A stretch of DNA of 39,256 nucleotides, taken from the IMG/VR virus record IMGVR_UViG_3300033153_006643, positions 1 through 39,256 of that record; one strand, given 5' to 3'. The notes below the pieces were generated by a model. It saw nothing but the letters and a program-made list of their open reading frames with translations. It was not told the origin of the DNA and did no database searches. Origin of the DNA: a virus. Below are positions 11,882 through 21,273 of this stretch, in pieces. Numbering within the stretch: position 1 is the first letter of the stretch; every line of letters starts with the position of its first letter. The translations under genes were made by a program, and so were the position numbers.

Positions 11882-12111
11882 TATCTTCCTGGATCATCTT
11901 CACCATCAATCTTATCGACTAGTGCTAAAACTGCAGGTTCAGCGGCAAGTAATACTCCTGCCACAATTGGTGCTAATGCTGCAGGCAGAAGCTTTGGTAC
12001 TGCACGAAAAATTGCTTTAACGGCACCGGCCACCATGTCTTCTGCTAGATCAATTCCTTCTACTTTAAGTTCTTCTAATACAATTTTCTTTGCGCTTTTT
12101 TCTTCTGGCAT
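11881..12111 (-). CDS. Small membrane protein, holin-like
   Basis: ATG 12111 has a GGAGGG site; the ATG at 12123 lies inside that site and is rejected. The 76-residue protein has a charged, partly amphipathic N-terminal half (MPEEKSAKKIVLEELKVEGI) and a hydrophobic segment at about 40-66 (LLPAALAPIVAGVLLAAEPA), then an acidic end. This is compatible with a holin or antiholin. It is tightly coupled to the next gene, consistent with a lysis cassette after the tail genes. Confidence 0.6.
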   Translation of the reverse strand: MPEEKSAKKIVLEELKVEGIDLAEDMVAGAVKAIFRAVPKLLPAALAPIVAGVLLAAEPAVLALVDKIDGEDDPGR

Positions 12112-12131
12112 TATGCCCTCCACTTTATATC

Positions 12132-12671
12132 CTAACTAGGTTTAGGAACTTTTATTTTTACAGCTTCTCTAACAATTTGTAACGCATCAGCTTTTTCTGG
12201 TTTACCTTCTACTACTTTTTCCCAAAGGGCTTCCATAATTAGATCACGCGTTGCGCCTGACTTATTATATTCATTATTACGATCTTTAATAAATCTTCTG
12301 GTTTTAGTTTCGGTTGAGTTTTCGATTTCTAAATCTTTACTCTCCATTGTTACCATTTCAGCTTCAGCTTCAGTGTGATCCCTGTCAACCAATCCTTTAA
12401 TCCATAATGCAGGGTTACTGACACCATTTTCTGCTAGTGCTGCACGTTGGTCTATTAGAGCATCAAAACGATCTTTTAAATCTTTCTTTCTTAGTCTTTC
12501 TGTTTCAATAGCGATTAGTTCGTCTTTAAATAATTTAAATTCTGCTAAAGTTTGGGCCGCTGTGTATTCAGGACGTTCTTCTGGAATAGGGTCTTCTTTG
12601 TGCCATAACCTATCTTTAAGTTTCTCAGTATAGTCTGATTTCTTAAGCGCATTGATTTCTGCTAAAGTCAT
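12132..12671 (-). CDS. Hypothetical protein after the tail fibre; possible fibre chaperone
   Basis: A 179-residue, highly charged, helical protein (MTLAEINALKKSDYTEKLKD...), probably with coiled coils, separated from the fibre gene by two bases. Genes in this position in many siphoviruses encode tail-fibre assembly chaperones or fibre-associated proteins. Nothing in the sequence proves it. The pair NGVSNPALWIKGLVDRDHTE may be a folded segment between helices. Confidence 0.6.
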   Translation of the reverse strand: MTLAEINALKKSDYTEKLKDRLWHKEDPIPEERPEYTAAQTLAEFKLFKDELIAIETERLRKKDLKDRFDALIDQRAALAENGVSNPALWIKGLVDRDHTEAEAEMVTMESKDLEIENSTETKTRRFIKDRNNEYNKSGATRDLIMEALWEKVVEGKPEKADALQIVREAVKIKVPKPS

Positions 12672-12673
12672 TA

Positions 12674-15600
12674 TTACCTCAGTTTAGTTATTTTAACTTG
12701 TGTATATATTTCATCCTCGCCTGTGTCACTAGCCTCACCAAACCCAAATGTACTATGAGTATTGGTGCCATAGTGTTGTATTTCAAAAATATTGTTCGAT
12801 GTTATTTCTACAACACCTTTTAATAAATGTACTGCTGTATTCATTGTGCCCGATAAGGCTGAAATCATAGAGGCACCAATGATAGGGTTTGTGGATGTTG
12901 TAATATTTCTCAATTTTATCTGACTAAGGCCAGCTTGCAAAGAAGGGGCACTAGCCTCAATTATATATAGTCCTGCACCTAGAGAGATTTGATTTGCATT
13001 TAGAGACAAGAAAGAAGTATCACCTTCTAAAGTATTTAAGTCTCTCGTCCTCCACGCGCCTAATGTAAATGTTCCACCATCTACAGTGGTTGCTTTCACA
13101 TCTTTTATGTAAGCGACTTTTTGTATTGGAACTGCAGCTAGTAGTGTAGCATCTTTTATATCATTACCTTGCCTATGTAATACAATATCAAAATCAGAAT
13201 CTACAGAAGCTCCACCTGCATTTTCCATTAAGATAGTACATCCTGTAGCTGACTCTAATGTGACTGATCCAAACCTAGTATCCTCGCTAGATGTAACTAC
13301 TATAGCGGGGGTTTCTGTAAAGAAACCAGTGTTAAATACTATAGTCACCCTATTACTAACCTCGGCGAATACAGAGAAGATGGCATTTTCATTTAATTCG
13401 TTTTTACCACCCTGACTTAAAATAGTGGCTGTTCCGTTATTGTCTATTCTTGCAGAAAAACTATTCGAATTGGCTTTAGCAGGAGTGATTACATGTTCTG
13501 TTGTGGCCGTCCATCCCTCTATAGGTATTAACGCATTAAAGGAAAGGTCATCGCCACTTATCAAGATACTACTTCCTAATCTTTTAGTTAAAGGGGCCGC
13601 ATCATTTCTACCTACAGTGAAGTAGTTTTTAGACGGTTCAGTTAGTATGGAATATATATTATTAATTCTTTCATTGTACCCGACACCTGCAGCTTCTAAG
13701 ACGCTTATCGTAGAGACAGAAGTTAATCCTGAAGGAAGAGTTATCTGTGGTTCTACTGCTGTGCTTGTCGCGCAAGTAAAAACACCACGGATTTGTACAC
13801 TGTCTCCTACTCTCCGATGATACATATTCGACACTGTTACTGTCCCGAATCCTGTATAAGTAGGAGTGTATAATTCCCACTCCGTAAGGTTGGTTATATT
13901 TTTATAAACAAAAGGGTCGGTTGATAATTCTATGTCATCAAAAGTTAAAACCTTTGAACTCTCTGAAACTCCAGTGTGATGAAAACCAATCTTGATTGCA
14001 TTACATGTGAGTGGAATAAATACTGATGTTGAATATCTCGTTGCATTTGACTGTGTTTTGATTAAATCAAGTGATGAACTTAATACCACATTATTTGTAT
14101 CGTCAAAGATTACTACTTCGATAAGATCGTCCGATCCATCCCAAGTATAATAAGCGTTTATTCCTACATCGTTTCCTTTTTGTTTATCGTCTAACGTATG
14201 TGCCGGAAGATAGAAAAAGTCGTCATTCGAATTCGTTGCTGTAGCATGAGTTGTATACTTGACTGAAGCATCACCTGAAATTGGACTTCCAGTTTCGTCA
14301 GCTAATGCGCCTCCAATGGTTCCACCATTATCAAATGTTGCATTTTGTCCTGTGGTGAAATCGGCAGCGTTTAATACTTCGAAATCTTCTGCATAAAATA
14401 CATCAAGACCACCACCACCTGAACCAACAGATACTAGTGCATTATCTACAACTTGATACATAACTTTTTGATCTGTAGCAAAACAGAACTGACCGTTAGC
14501 GGCTGATCCTGCATATGTTACTAGCGCAGCATGAGTACCTTGTTTTGCGTCTAACCTTGAAGGTGTGATAATTGCTTTATTAGAAACATCTTGCGCTGTT
14601 GATTCATCTACTATTCCAATCTCTGATCCGACTTCACCAATTCTAAATTTAGTCGCGGCATCTTTATCGAAAAGGATTGAAGCATCGGTAGCGTCAGACA
14701 TTTCTACCGTGATACCTGCGGTATCATCGGCAGCGGCTTCGGTTCCACCTTTACTAATTGTGATATTAGAATCTTCAACATCAAGTGTTGCTGTATTTAA
14801 AGTTGTAGTGGTTCCATCAACTGTGAAGTTTCCACCAACATGTAGATTTTCTTCAATACCTACACCGCCTTCTACAACTAATGCTCCAGTGTCTTTAGTG
14901 GTTGAGGTAACTGTGGATTTGATTGTTGTGGTTCCATTGGATATTTCTAATTCTTCTGTCAATGCTGTTTCAGTATCTCTCACTACTGCAATAGTATATT
15001 TAGCACCATGTTGAGTAGAGACTGAATTTTCAGTAGCAGTTACTTTTGTTTCAGCAACAATTACTTCTGCGCCTGCTTCGTCGGTAGAGACTGATCTATC
15101 AGTGGAGACATTATCGGCAGATAATACTTGGCCAACACCTGTAGCTCTACGTTTCTTTTTGATTAATAAAGAACCAGTAGTTGAATCTTCGAAGTTTTCA
15201 TTTTTAATGTTTCCAGTGGCGGCAGTTCCTCTAACGTGAAGTGCATCATCTGGAACTGTTGCGCCTATTCCAATTTTCCCTGAATTAGAAATTCTAATTC
15301 TTTCTACTAATGCTGAACTTGCATCGCTTGTAGTAGAGATAGTCATATAAGAACCATGCGCACCTGCTGTAACATCATCTGTCGTTACTACTTTAATTTG
15401 TGCTTGGATTTCTTTGACTGCTAAATCGGTGTAACCAGTAAAGTTGACTTCACCAATTGTGTCGCCATCTAATGTTTGGTCGCCTGTTAATCTTGCTTTG
15501 AATAATTCTAATATCGCGCCCAGAGTATCATCTGTAACTTTTGAAATAGTTAAAGCATCTGCGGCAGCGCCAATGCTAATTCCGTTTGTAGTAGTATTAA

Positions 15601-15826
15601 TTGAAAGAATGGTAATATCATCAGTCCCATCATAGATACGGAAATCCCAAATAGGGTCGTTTTGCATATCGATCCACAAACCGCCTGATGCTAAATTAGT
15701 CGGTCGTGTTCCGCCTGCTGTGGCGAAAGTTGAGGCAACACCATCTTTAAAATCATTTAAGATTGTAGCAAGTTGAGTACCTGATGTTATGTTCGGATCA
15801 ATGTCTGGAAAAATTGTACCTGCCAT
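12674..15826 (-). CDS. Long tail fibre / receptor-binding protein
   Basis: A 1050-residue beta-rich protein, low in Cys, rich in Thr, Ser, Gly and Asp, as in phage fibres. The N-terminal 480 residues contain repeated modules: GAHGSYMTISTTSDASSALV with RIRISNSGKIGIG, then a related copy QHGAKYTIAVVRDTETALTE with LEISNGTTTIKS. Next is LHVGGNFTVDGTTTTLNTAT with DSNITISKGG, a motif typical of marine and aquatic phage fibres. Around residue 470 GSGGGGLDVF is a hinge to distal domains that likely bind receptor. It follows J in the tail operon, the usual place for a side or tip fibre. Confidence 0.8.
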   Translation of the reverse strand: MAGTIFPDIDPNITSGTQLATILNDFKDGVASTFATAGGTRPTNLASGGLWIDMQNDPIWDFRIYDGTDDITILSINTTTNGISIGAAADALTISKVTDDTLGAILELFKARLTGDQTLDGDTIGEVNFTGYTDLAVKEIQAQIKVVTTDDVTAGAHGSYMTISTTSDASSALVERIRISNSGKIGIGATVPDDALHVRGTAATGNIKNENFEDSTTGSLLIKKKRRATGVGQVLSADNVSTDRSVSTDEAGAEVIVAETKVTATENSVSTQHGAKYTIAVVRDTETALTEELEISNGTTTIKSTVTSTTKDTGALVVEGGVGIEENLHVGGNFTVDGTTTTLNTATLDVEDSNITISKGGTEAAADDTAGITVEMSDATDASILFDKDAATKFRIGEVGSEIGIVDESTAQDVSNKAIITPSRLDAKQGTHAALVTYAGSAANGQFCFATDQKVMYQVVDNALVSVGSGGGGLDVFYAEDFEVLNAADFTTGQNATFDNGGTIGGALADETGSPISGDASVKYTTHATATNSNDDFFYLPAHTLDDKQKGNDVGINAYYTWDGSDDLIEVVIFDDTNNVVLSSSLDLIKTQSNATRYSTSVFIPLTCNAIKIGFHHTGVSESSKVLTFDDIELSTDPFVYKNITNLTEWELYTPTYTGFGTVTVSNMYHRRVGDSVQIRGVFTCATSTAVEPQITLPSGLTSVSTISVLEAAGVGYNERINNIYSILTEPSKNYFTVGRNDAAPLTKRLGSSILISGDDLSFNALIPIEGWTATTEHVITPAKANSNSFSARIDNNGTATILSQGGKNELNENAIFSVFAEVSNRVTIVFNTGFFTETPAIVVTSSEDTRFGSVTLESATGCTILMENAGGASVDSDFDIVLHRQGNDIKDATLLAAVPIQKVAYIKDVKATTVDGGTFTLGAWRTRDLNTLEGDTSFLSLNANQISLGAGLYIIEASAPSLQAGLSQIKLRNITTSTNPIIGASMISALSGTMNTAVHLLKGVVEITSNNIFEIQHYGTNTHSTFGFGEASDTGEDEIYTQVKITKLR

Positions 15827-15835
15827 TTGTTACCT

Positions 15836-18800
15836 CTAAATTGTTGTTGCAGCTTTTCTACCGTATCCTTTCACATGGATGTCAGTTTGTCTTTGTACTG
15901 CTATGTCGTTTTTATCTTTAAAAATAATATCAAATCCTGCAAGGGTTTTATTTGTAATTTCATAATAATCACCTTGGCTTGCATCATCTTGTGTTACCTG
16001 AATATTTGGCGTAGTTCCTGGCCCTGCAAAGTTCGGAGTATAAGTTATTGTTGATCCGGTATTCGGGACAATAATGTTATTATAAGCTTCCGATCTGTCT
16101 GGCATATCACTCCTGATTATAGCATCAAAAACTCTAGGAGTAACACTACCAAGGTTGGAAATCAGCACTAGCTTGAATTGGAAAATTCTAGCTGTGAAAT
16201 CTCCGACTGTAAACTTCGTCCACGGTATCCAATCATCAGGGTCGCCTTCAGAAATGGGATCAATAGAAACCATGTCTGACCAAGTTGAAATAGAAAAGGG
16301 ATCGTCACGGCCTCTATACCATGTTTCAACATCCCAATCTCCTACTGTGGCCTGAGACATGAGAGGTACTGCAGATAAAGGGTTCCAGAAAGACATTAAA
16401 TCAAAAGTGCTATAACCCTCTGCAGTAATTAATGCTTGTAGTCTTACTGTATAAATTTCTCCGAGGTCTAGAAATTCAGAATATAAATACTCTCCAATAG
16501 GTTGGTACTGTTGAACTCCTGGAACTCCTGAAACTAAATCAGCAAGTATTACTGTACTTCCAAAGTCAACTGTTCTATCGAAAGTTCCTGGAAGAGTGGG
16601 AAAATCAGCGGTCTCGTCAATTACATTTAAGTTAAACAAGAAAGGAACTGAGGTTATAGCGAGTGCTGAACCTATTGACTCATTACCATTCCAATCAAAT
16701 GCTTTGATATGATAAGAACCTACTCTCGCTTGTGCTACAGTCGAACTAGTTGTTGCGGCAACTTCCAAAAGGTTTGTGGTTTGCTCCCATGTGGCAGTTA
16801 AAGATGGGGAGAATCTAATCTGATAATAATCAATGTCGCAATCTGCAACAAGTGGCCAATCTAATTGTAAAGTCTCGTTTGTGATATTAATAAATAAATC
16901 TTCTACATTAGAAGGTGGTGCTGTTTTAGAAAGTGGAGTGGCAGAAACGAAACCTACTCCACCTAATTCTATTTTAGAACCAGTGGCCGATACAGCAAGT
17001 ATTTTAAAGTCGTGGTTAATTCCTAAATTATCTGTGTCTACTATATATCTATATGTTGGGTCAGAAGAGAAGTCATGTAACCCATAGCCTTGTCCAAAAT
17101 TTGCATATATTTCAAACACTTCATATATTGTTCCGGCAGGAGCATCCCAAGAAAGGTCTATGAAATACTCATAAGCACCACCATTACAATCAAAAGAATT
17201 ATCTACTACTGTGAGATTTATTACTTCATCAGGCGGACTAAGATCAGAGTCTTGTACTGTAGATATTTGTGGACTATATAGTGGAATAAATTCTGTTGAT
17301 TCTGCTAGATATATTGCGTTGTCTTTTTCAACAAAGGTAATAGTGGCGGATAAATCAGCGTTAGGACTAATTGCTTTTACAATACATTCAAAAGTTATCT
17401 GATCGACTTCACCCCAAACTATTAAGTCGCCCACGTTTGGGATACTTCCATCAAGGTCCGCTGTAGTTGAGCTAGTAATAGTCATTGTACTCGTGTGAAC
17501 TTCTGAGCTATTTCTATATGTGTAACCATATGATGTTGCAGGGACTACTGTAAAAGGTGCATCAATAGTTATTTCTATTCCAGATACCGCTTTAACTCTG
17601 GCAGGATGACCGCCAACCTTCATTGCGTCCTGAGTGATTAATACATAATCTCCTCTAGTACAAACTAGATGTTCAAAGTCTACTGTTAATGAAATTACTT
17701 CTTGTCTTAGTCTTCCTTGTGCAAACATAAATCGACCATATCTAAATGCTTGCTCCTCATTTGTTATTCCAAAAGTTTCTAGTTCTTCAAAGGTTGTGGC
17801 CGTGGTGCTGTCGAATCCATCATCATAAGTTATGCGTTCTCTTATACTCCACTCTGCACCTTCATCAATATATTTTACTTTAAATCCATGAGGCGCTTCT
17901 GCATAAGACCTATTAGATGCAAATCTGCTAGAATTCCGTGGTGTGAATATTTGTACTGGAGTGGTTACGGCCCTGTCGATTAATACACCATATTTTCCAT
18001 CAACCAATGTAAGGCCAGCTTGGGCCATGCTAGTTACCTGAATAATAGCATCAGATAAAACAATATTATAATCAAGTATGTAATTACATTTAAATCTTGA
18101 TTGACTATAAAAAGATAAGTTAGGTGGTGTGACTGGAATTTCATCACAATAATCTGCCCATGCTTTTATTGAGTCAGTATCTAGTTTTGATTTATCTATT
18201 CTTTTCTTATTAACTCTCCCTGTAATAAGATCACTGTAAATCCATGCAGGGTTCTGTGTTGGTTCCTTAATCCACGCAGCGCCATCCCAAGCTTCCAATA
18301 CACTAGTGGCTACTGCAGATAAGTTTTGTACCGTTCCGTTAATTTGATCGGTTGCTTTAATTCTAAGTTCGATAAAAGTGTGTCTTTCTGTTGTTAAGAT
18401 GGGTGCAGTATCAAATCTAGTAGTAAGACTTATCCAAGTAACATCGTCAAAAACTTGGAAAGATACTCCACCATAAGTTCTTATTCTGGTCATTCTTATT
18501 TTAATTGATGCTGTTGTTTTAGGAGTGAATTTGAAAGTTCCGAATAAAGGATTTTGTTGTGTTCCAGTATATCTATTGACTCCAACATCATAGGTTTTTG
18601 CTGTTAGTTGTGAACCGCCAGATAAACTATCCATAGTATTAAAGGATGGCATGTAATAAGAAACAGTAGGTCCAGATTGGTCGGTCCTTTTTATTCTATA
18701 AAACATCGGTTGAGTGAATTCTGCTACAGAAAAACTGTGCCAGTGATAAGTAGGGTTAACTGTAACTGTGGATGTAACCACAAGATTTCGACCACCAATT

Positions 18801-20122
18801 TCTACAATAGAACCTACAGCAAATAATTGTTCCAAAGGTAATCTTGTAGTTTGATCTTTAACTATTCCATAATATTCTATTTCAAAAACGTAGTCTTCAT
18901 TTCTTATCTGATTGCCATTAATATCTAATGAATAACCCATAAAAACATCAGGTGCGCTCTTAGTATTCGACCATGGGTGATAAAATAATGTTTGAGTTAA
19001 TCCTATTGAGTCGGCGAGAGAATCATCCCAAGAGTCGTTTGGCATATATATAAAACCAAACTCGTTTTGTGGCTCTTGAAAATCGTCTACAAAATTAAAA
19101 TCATCAAAAGTATGCCAGTCGTTTGTCCCGACTTCTGCAAACTCTAATCGCATCTCTACGGTTCTATATACTTTTGTTCCTGCAGTATTAATTCCAGTTA
19201 AACCTTGTGGGAAAATAAAGGTTGCAATAATTTCCTGACTATTACCAAAGTTGTTTGATGCTGCGTTTCTGACGGCTTGGTAATTAGCGACAGGTCCACC
19301 GCCATCTTCATTATCATTTAAGGCAATACTTAAACCTTCTTGAGTAACATCGCCTTTATAAAACTGGAATTCATCTATTAGTTCATCATCCCAAACACCT
19401 TCACTTACTGCAGGTTTATTAAGGTCTACTAGATTGATTTGGAAATCATTAAAGTCAGTTATAAGGGTTCCACCGATTTTAATATCTTCAATAACATGTG
19501 GGCCAAAACCAAAGTCATAGATAGCATAGAAATATTGAACCATTTTACCTGTCAACTGATCGGCTTCAATTTGTGTATATGGGTTGGCAGCAACAACAGG
19601 AAACATTCTATGCCTCCCATACACTCTAGGTACTGGGCCAAACTTTTTAAGATTATTTGACTGCGCTGTAATTGCGAAGGTTTGAGATACATCAAGATTT
19701 GAATTGTCTTGGAAGTTACCAAAGGCCAATGATGGAGATAAAGGTGGAATTAGTTTATTAGCAATCTTGGGTCCATAAACTAAACCAAGTGCTGCACCAA
19801 CATAAGGGATTAAAGCTGCACCAACATAAGGTGCAACAGTTACAATAATCTGTCTAATTGCTGCACCAAAAGAACCACTTCCTGAAACAAGAGCAATTAA
19901 AACAATTACTCCATGTTTAGGTTTTGTGTAATTCCAGAATTCTCTTTTTATTTCATAACCATCTACCCTGATAGTAAAATATTCATCGAACTCGGTTCCT
20001 CTACGCATTTTTTGGTTAACGTAAATCTGATCGAGAATTTCCTTTAGAGTGTCGCCTTCCTCATAGAACAACTCGTATTCTTTCTGTGTAAGTGGATTAA
20101 TTCTAACTCTGGCTATGGGCAT
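15836..20122 (-). CDS. Tail tip protein, lambda J-like (host specificity)
   Basis: At 1428 residues this is the largest gene. The N-terminal region has a hydrophobic stretch (AAIRQIIVTVAPYVGAALIP...) and then FGPVPRVYGRHRMFPVVAAN and FYAIYDFGFGPHVIEDIKIG, which is the conserved start of J/TipJ-type tail-tip proteins. The middle (ITGRVNKKRIDKSKLDTDSI, later DGKYGVLIDR) matches the J tail-hub domains. Two fibronectin-III-like domains follow (DEVINLTVVDNSFDCN..., then SNVEDLFINITNETLQLDWP). The C-terminal part should contact the host. It directly follows the NlpC/P60 gene with a 10-base overlap, as K-(I)-J in lambda. Confidence 0.9.
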   Translation of the reverse strand: MPIARVRINPLTQKEYELFYEEGDTLKEILDQIYVNQKMRRGTEFDEYFTIRVDGYEIKREFWNYTKPKHGVIVLIALVSGSGSFGAAIRQIIVTVAPYVGAALIPYVGAALGLVYGPKIANKLIPPLSPSLAFGNFQDNSNLDVSQTFAITAQSNNLKKFGPVPRVYGRHRMFPVVAANPYTQIEADQLTGKMVQYFYAIYDFGFGPHVIEDIKIGGTLITDFNDFQINLVDLNKPAVSEGVWDDELIDEFQFYKGDVTQEGLSIALNDNEDGGGPVANYQAVRNAASNNFGNSQEIIATFIFPQGLTGINTAGTKVYRTVEMRLEFAEVGTNDWHTFDDFNFVDDFQEPQNEFGFIYMPNDSWDDSLADSIGLTQTLFYHPWSNTKSAPDVFMGYSLDINGNQIRNEDYVFEIEYYGIVKDQTTRLPLEQLFAVGSIVEIGGRNLVVTSTVTVNPTYHWHSFSVAEFTQPMFYRIKRTDQSGPTVSYYMPSFNTMDSLSGGSQLTAKTYDVGVNRYTGTQQNPLFGTFKFTPKTTASIKIRMTRIRTYGGVSFQVFDDVTWISLTTRFDTAPILTTERHTFIELRIKATDQINGTVQNLSAVATSVLEAWDGAAWIKEPTQNPAWIYSDLITGRVNKKRIDKSKLDTDSIKAWADYCDEIPVTPPNLSFYSQSRFKCNYILDYNIVLSDAIIQVTSMAQAGLTLVDGKYGVLIDRAVTTPVQIFTPRNSSRFASNRSYAEAPHGFKVKYIDEGAEWSIRERITYDDGFDSTTATTFEELETFGITNEEQAFRYGRFMFAQGRLRQEVISLTVDFEHLVCTRGDYVLITQDAMKVGGHPARVKAVSGIEITIDAPFTVVPATSYGYTYRNSSEVHTSTMTITSSTTADLDGSIPNVGDLIVWGEVDQITFECIVKAISPNADLSATITFVEKDNAIYLAESTEFIPLYSPQISTVQDSDLSPPDEVINLTVVDNSFDCNGGAYEYFIDLSWDAPAGTIYEVFEIYANFGQGYGLHDFSSDPTYRYIVDTDNLGINHDFKILAVSATGSKIELGGVGFVSATPLSKTAPPSNVEDLFINITNETLQLDWPLVADCDIDYYQIRFSPSLTATWEQTTNLLEVAATTSSTVAQARVGSYHIKAFDWNGNESIGSALAITSVPFLFNLNVIDETADFPTLPGTFDRTVDFGSTVILADLVSGVPGVQQYQPIGEYLYSEFLDLGEIYTVRLQALITAEGYSTFDLMSFWNPLSAVPLMSQATVGDWDVETWYRGRDDPFSISTWSDMVSIDPISEGDPDDWIPWTKFTVGDFTARIFQFKLVLISNLGSVTPRVFDAIIRSDMPDRSEAYNNIIVPNTGSTITYTPNFAGPGTTPNIQVTQDDASQGDYYEITNKTLAGFDIIFKDKNDIAVQRQTDIHVKGYGRKAATTI

Positions 20123-20493
20123 CTGTAATATCCTACTATTCTTTTTTTCCAGTTAGCTATTTTCTCTAAACAACAATTGGTATTTTTTCTTGTATGAAAG
20201 AATGTTTTTTCATCAACATACATCCCAACATGACATGGCACACCAAATACATTAAATAATATTATATCCCCAAAGATGGGAGATTGAACCTCTATAAAGC
20301 TACTTTTTTCTTCGTCTACCATTTTTGCTGTCAATTCTTCGTTAGGTCTTGCTGTATATATTTGGCGCAAGTCCTTATCTAGAACTTTGGCATAGAATAG
20401 TTTAATAATTTCATAACAATCGTATTCAACATACGGTAATCCTATGAAATCACGAAAACAGTCCTGGGTATATAAAAGGGGTGTAGTCTTCAC
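20113..20493 (-). CDS. NlpC/P60 tail-tip hydrolase (lambda K-like)
   Basis: A cysteine peptidase of the NlpC/P60 fold, which cuts peptidoglycan stem peptides during entry or matures the tail tip. FIGLPYVEYDCYEIIKLFY supplies catalytic Cys26, PCHVGMYVD supplies His88, and FFHTRKN a further His100 as expected. The N-terminal JAB domain of lambda K is absent; at 126 residues it is just the P60 domain. The start is GTG 20493, with AAGGA 12 bases upstream, and it overlaps the preceding gene by 44 bases in another frame. Confidence 0.82.
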   Translation of the reverse strand: MKTTPLLYTQDCFRDFIGLPYVEYDCYEIIKLFYAKVLDKDLRQIYTARPNEELTAKMVDEEKSSFIEVQSPIFGDIILFNVFGVPCHVGMYVDEKTFFHTRKNTNCCLEKIANWKKRIVGYYRCP

Positions 20494-20923
20494 TTGTTAA
20501 CTTTGTCCTTAAAAAATCATCGAATAGTAAGTCTGCTACAATACTATTGGCGTTATAATTAATATTAGAAATGATTAATTGGCCTATTTCAATCTCTACA
20601 ATATCTGGATCACTTCCAAGAACTGCCTCAATAGTAACTTCCATCGTATCGGTAACAGTTCTGAATTCATCTATTACTTCTAATGAAACATTATCAAGCT
20701 CTAGTTTTGCAGTTCGGTTTGACTCTCCATCATCGGCAGAAGGAGTAATCTTTAAAGGAAGCGCGATATAAGTATTACCACGACTGACAATATCGACAGT
20801 GTTATTTACTAAATACAATGTAGAGAAAGCAGGATTAGAAATAGCTACTAACATTAAGAGAGGGTCAGAACTTTCTTGATTATAAAGTTCGTCTAAAAGT
20901 TTATTAGTTAATTGCCGACTCAT
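20450..20923 (-). CDS. Tail protein, DUF1833-like
   Basis: The pattern LMLVAISNPAFSTLYLVNNT - VDIVSRGNTYIALPLKITPS - AKLELDNVSLEVIDEFR fits the DUF1833 family, which occupies the place of lambda L between M- and K-type genes in many siphovirus tail operons. It is probably a structural part of the tail tip. It is 157 residues long and overlaps both neighbours. Confidence 0.75.
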   Translation of the reverse strand: MSRQLTNKLLDELYNQESSDPLLMLVAISNPAFSTLYLVNNTVDIVSRGNTYIALPLKITPSADDGESNRTAKLELDNVSLEVIDEFRTVTDTMEVTIEAVLGSDPDIVEIEIGQLIISNINYNANSIVADLLFDDFLRTKLTSEDYTPFIYPGLFS

Positions 20924-21273
20924 GGTATTTCAATCCATCTAAAGGTAACGCGAAAATATCTACCTCCAAGTGGTGACAATGTAGGCGATTGAATAAATCT
21001 ATATTCAGTAAGTACCTGAGTAAATGGATGGTTATAATTAAAAGTTTTCGATCCACCAGATAAAGTAGTTTTATAAAAGGTTTCTAAAATATTCCAATCA
21101 TCTAAATCTAGATTAACCGTTCCACTCAGACTATCTACTGACTGAGTATATCGCTGTCTTCTTTTTGGTATACCTACAGCTACTTGACTGTTGACAGAAG
21201 TTTCACCTATTAAATAAGAGAAGGCTGTTTCGTTAAATTTATCCTGTAAAGCTACAGGAAATAATTCGGCCAT
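20920..21273 (-). CDS. Minor tail protein (lambda M position)
   Basis: 117 residues, beta-rich, with GTVNLDLDDWNILETFYKTT and GSKTFNYNHPFTQVLTEYRF, ending FRVTFRWIEIP. The 'nlt..q...l..Fy...l..g...F.f..p.......vRf......y........w.v...lev' layout is that of short minor tail proteins next to the tape measure. It lies right after the tape measure gene, sharing one base with it. Confidence 0.7.
   Translation of the reverse strand: MAELFPVALQDKFNETAFSYLIGETSVNSQVAVGIPKRRQRYTQSVDSLSGTVNLDLDDWNILETFYKTTLSGGSKTFNYNHPFTQVLTEYRFIQSPTLSPLGGRYFRVTFRWIEIP

Noticed and set aside
14565-15014. A 149-codon rightward frame
   Set aside because: Antisense to the tail fibre gene; the repetitive Ser/Val/Ile composition mirrors the Thr/Asp-rich fibre codons.
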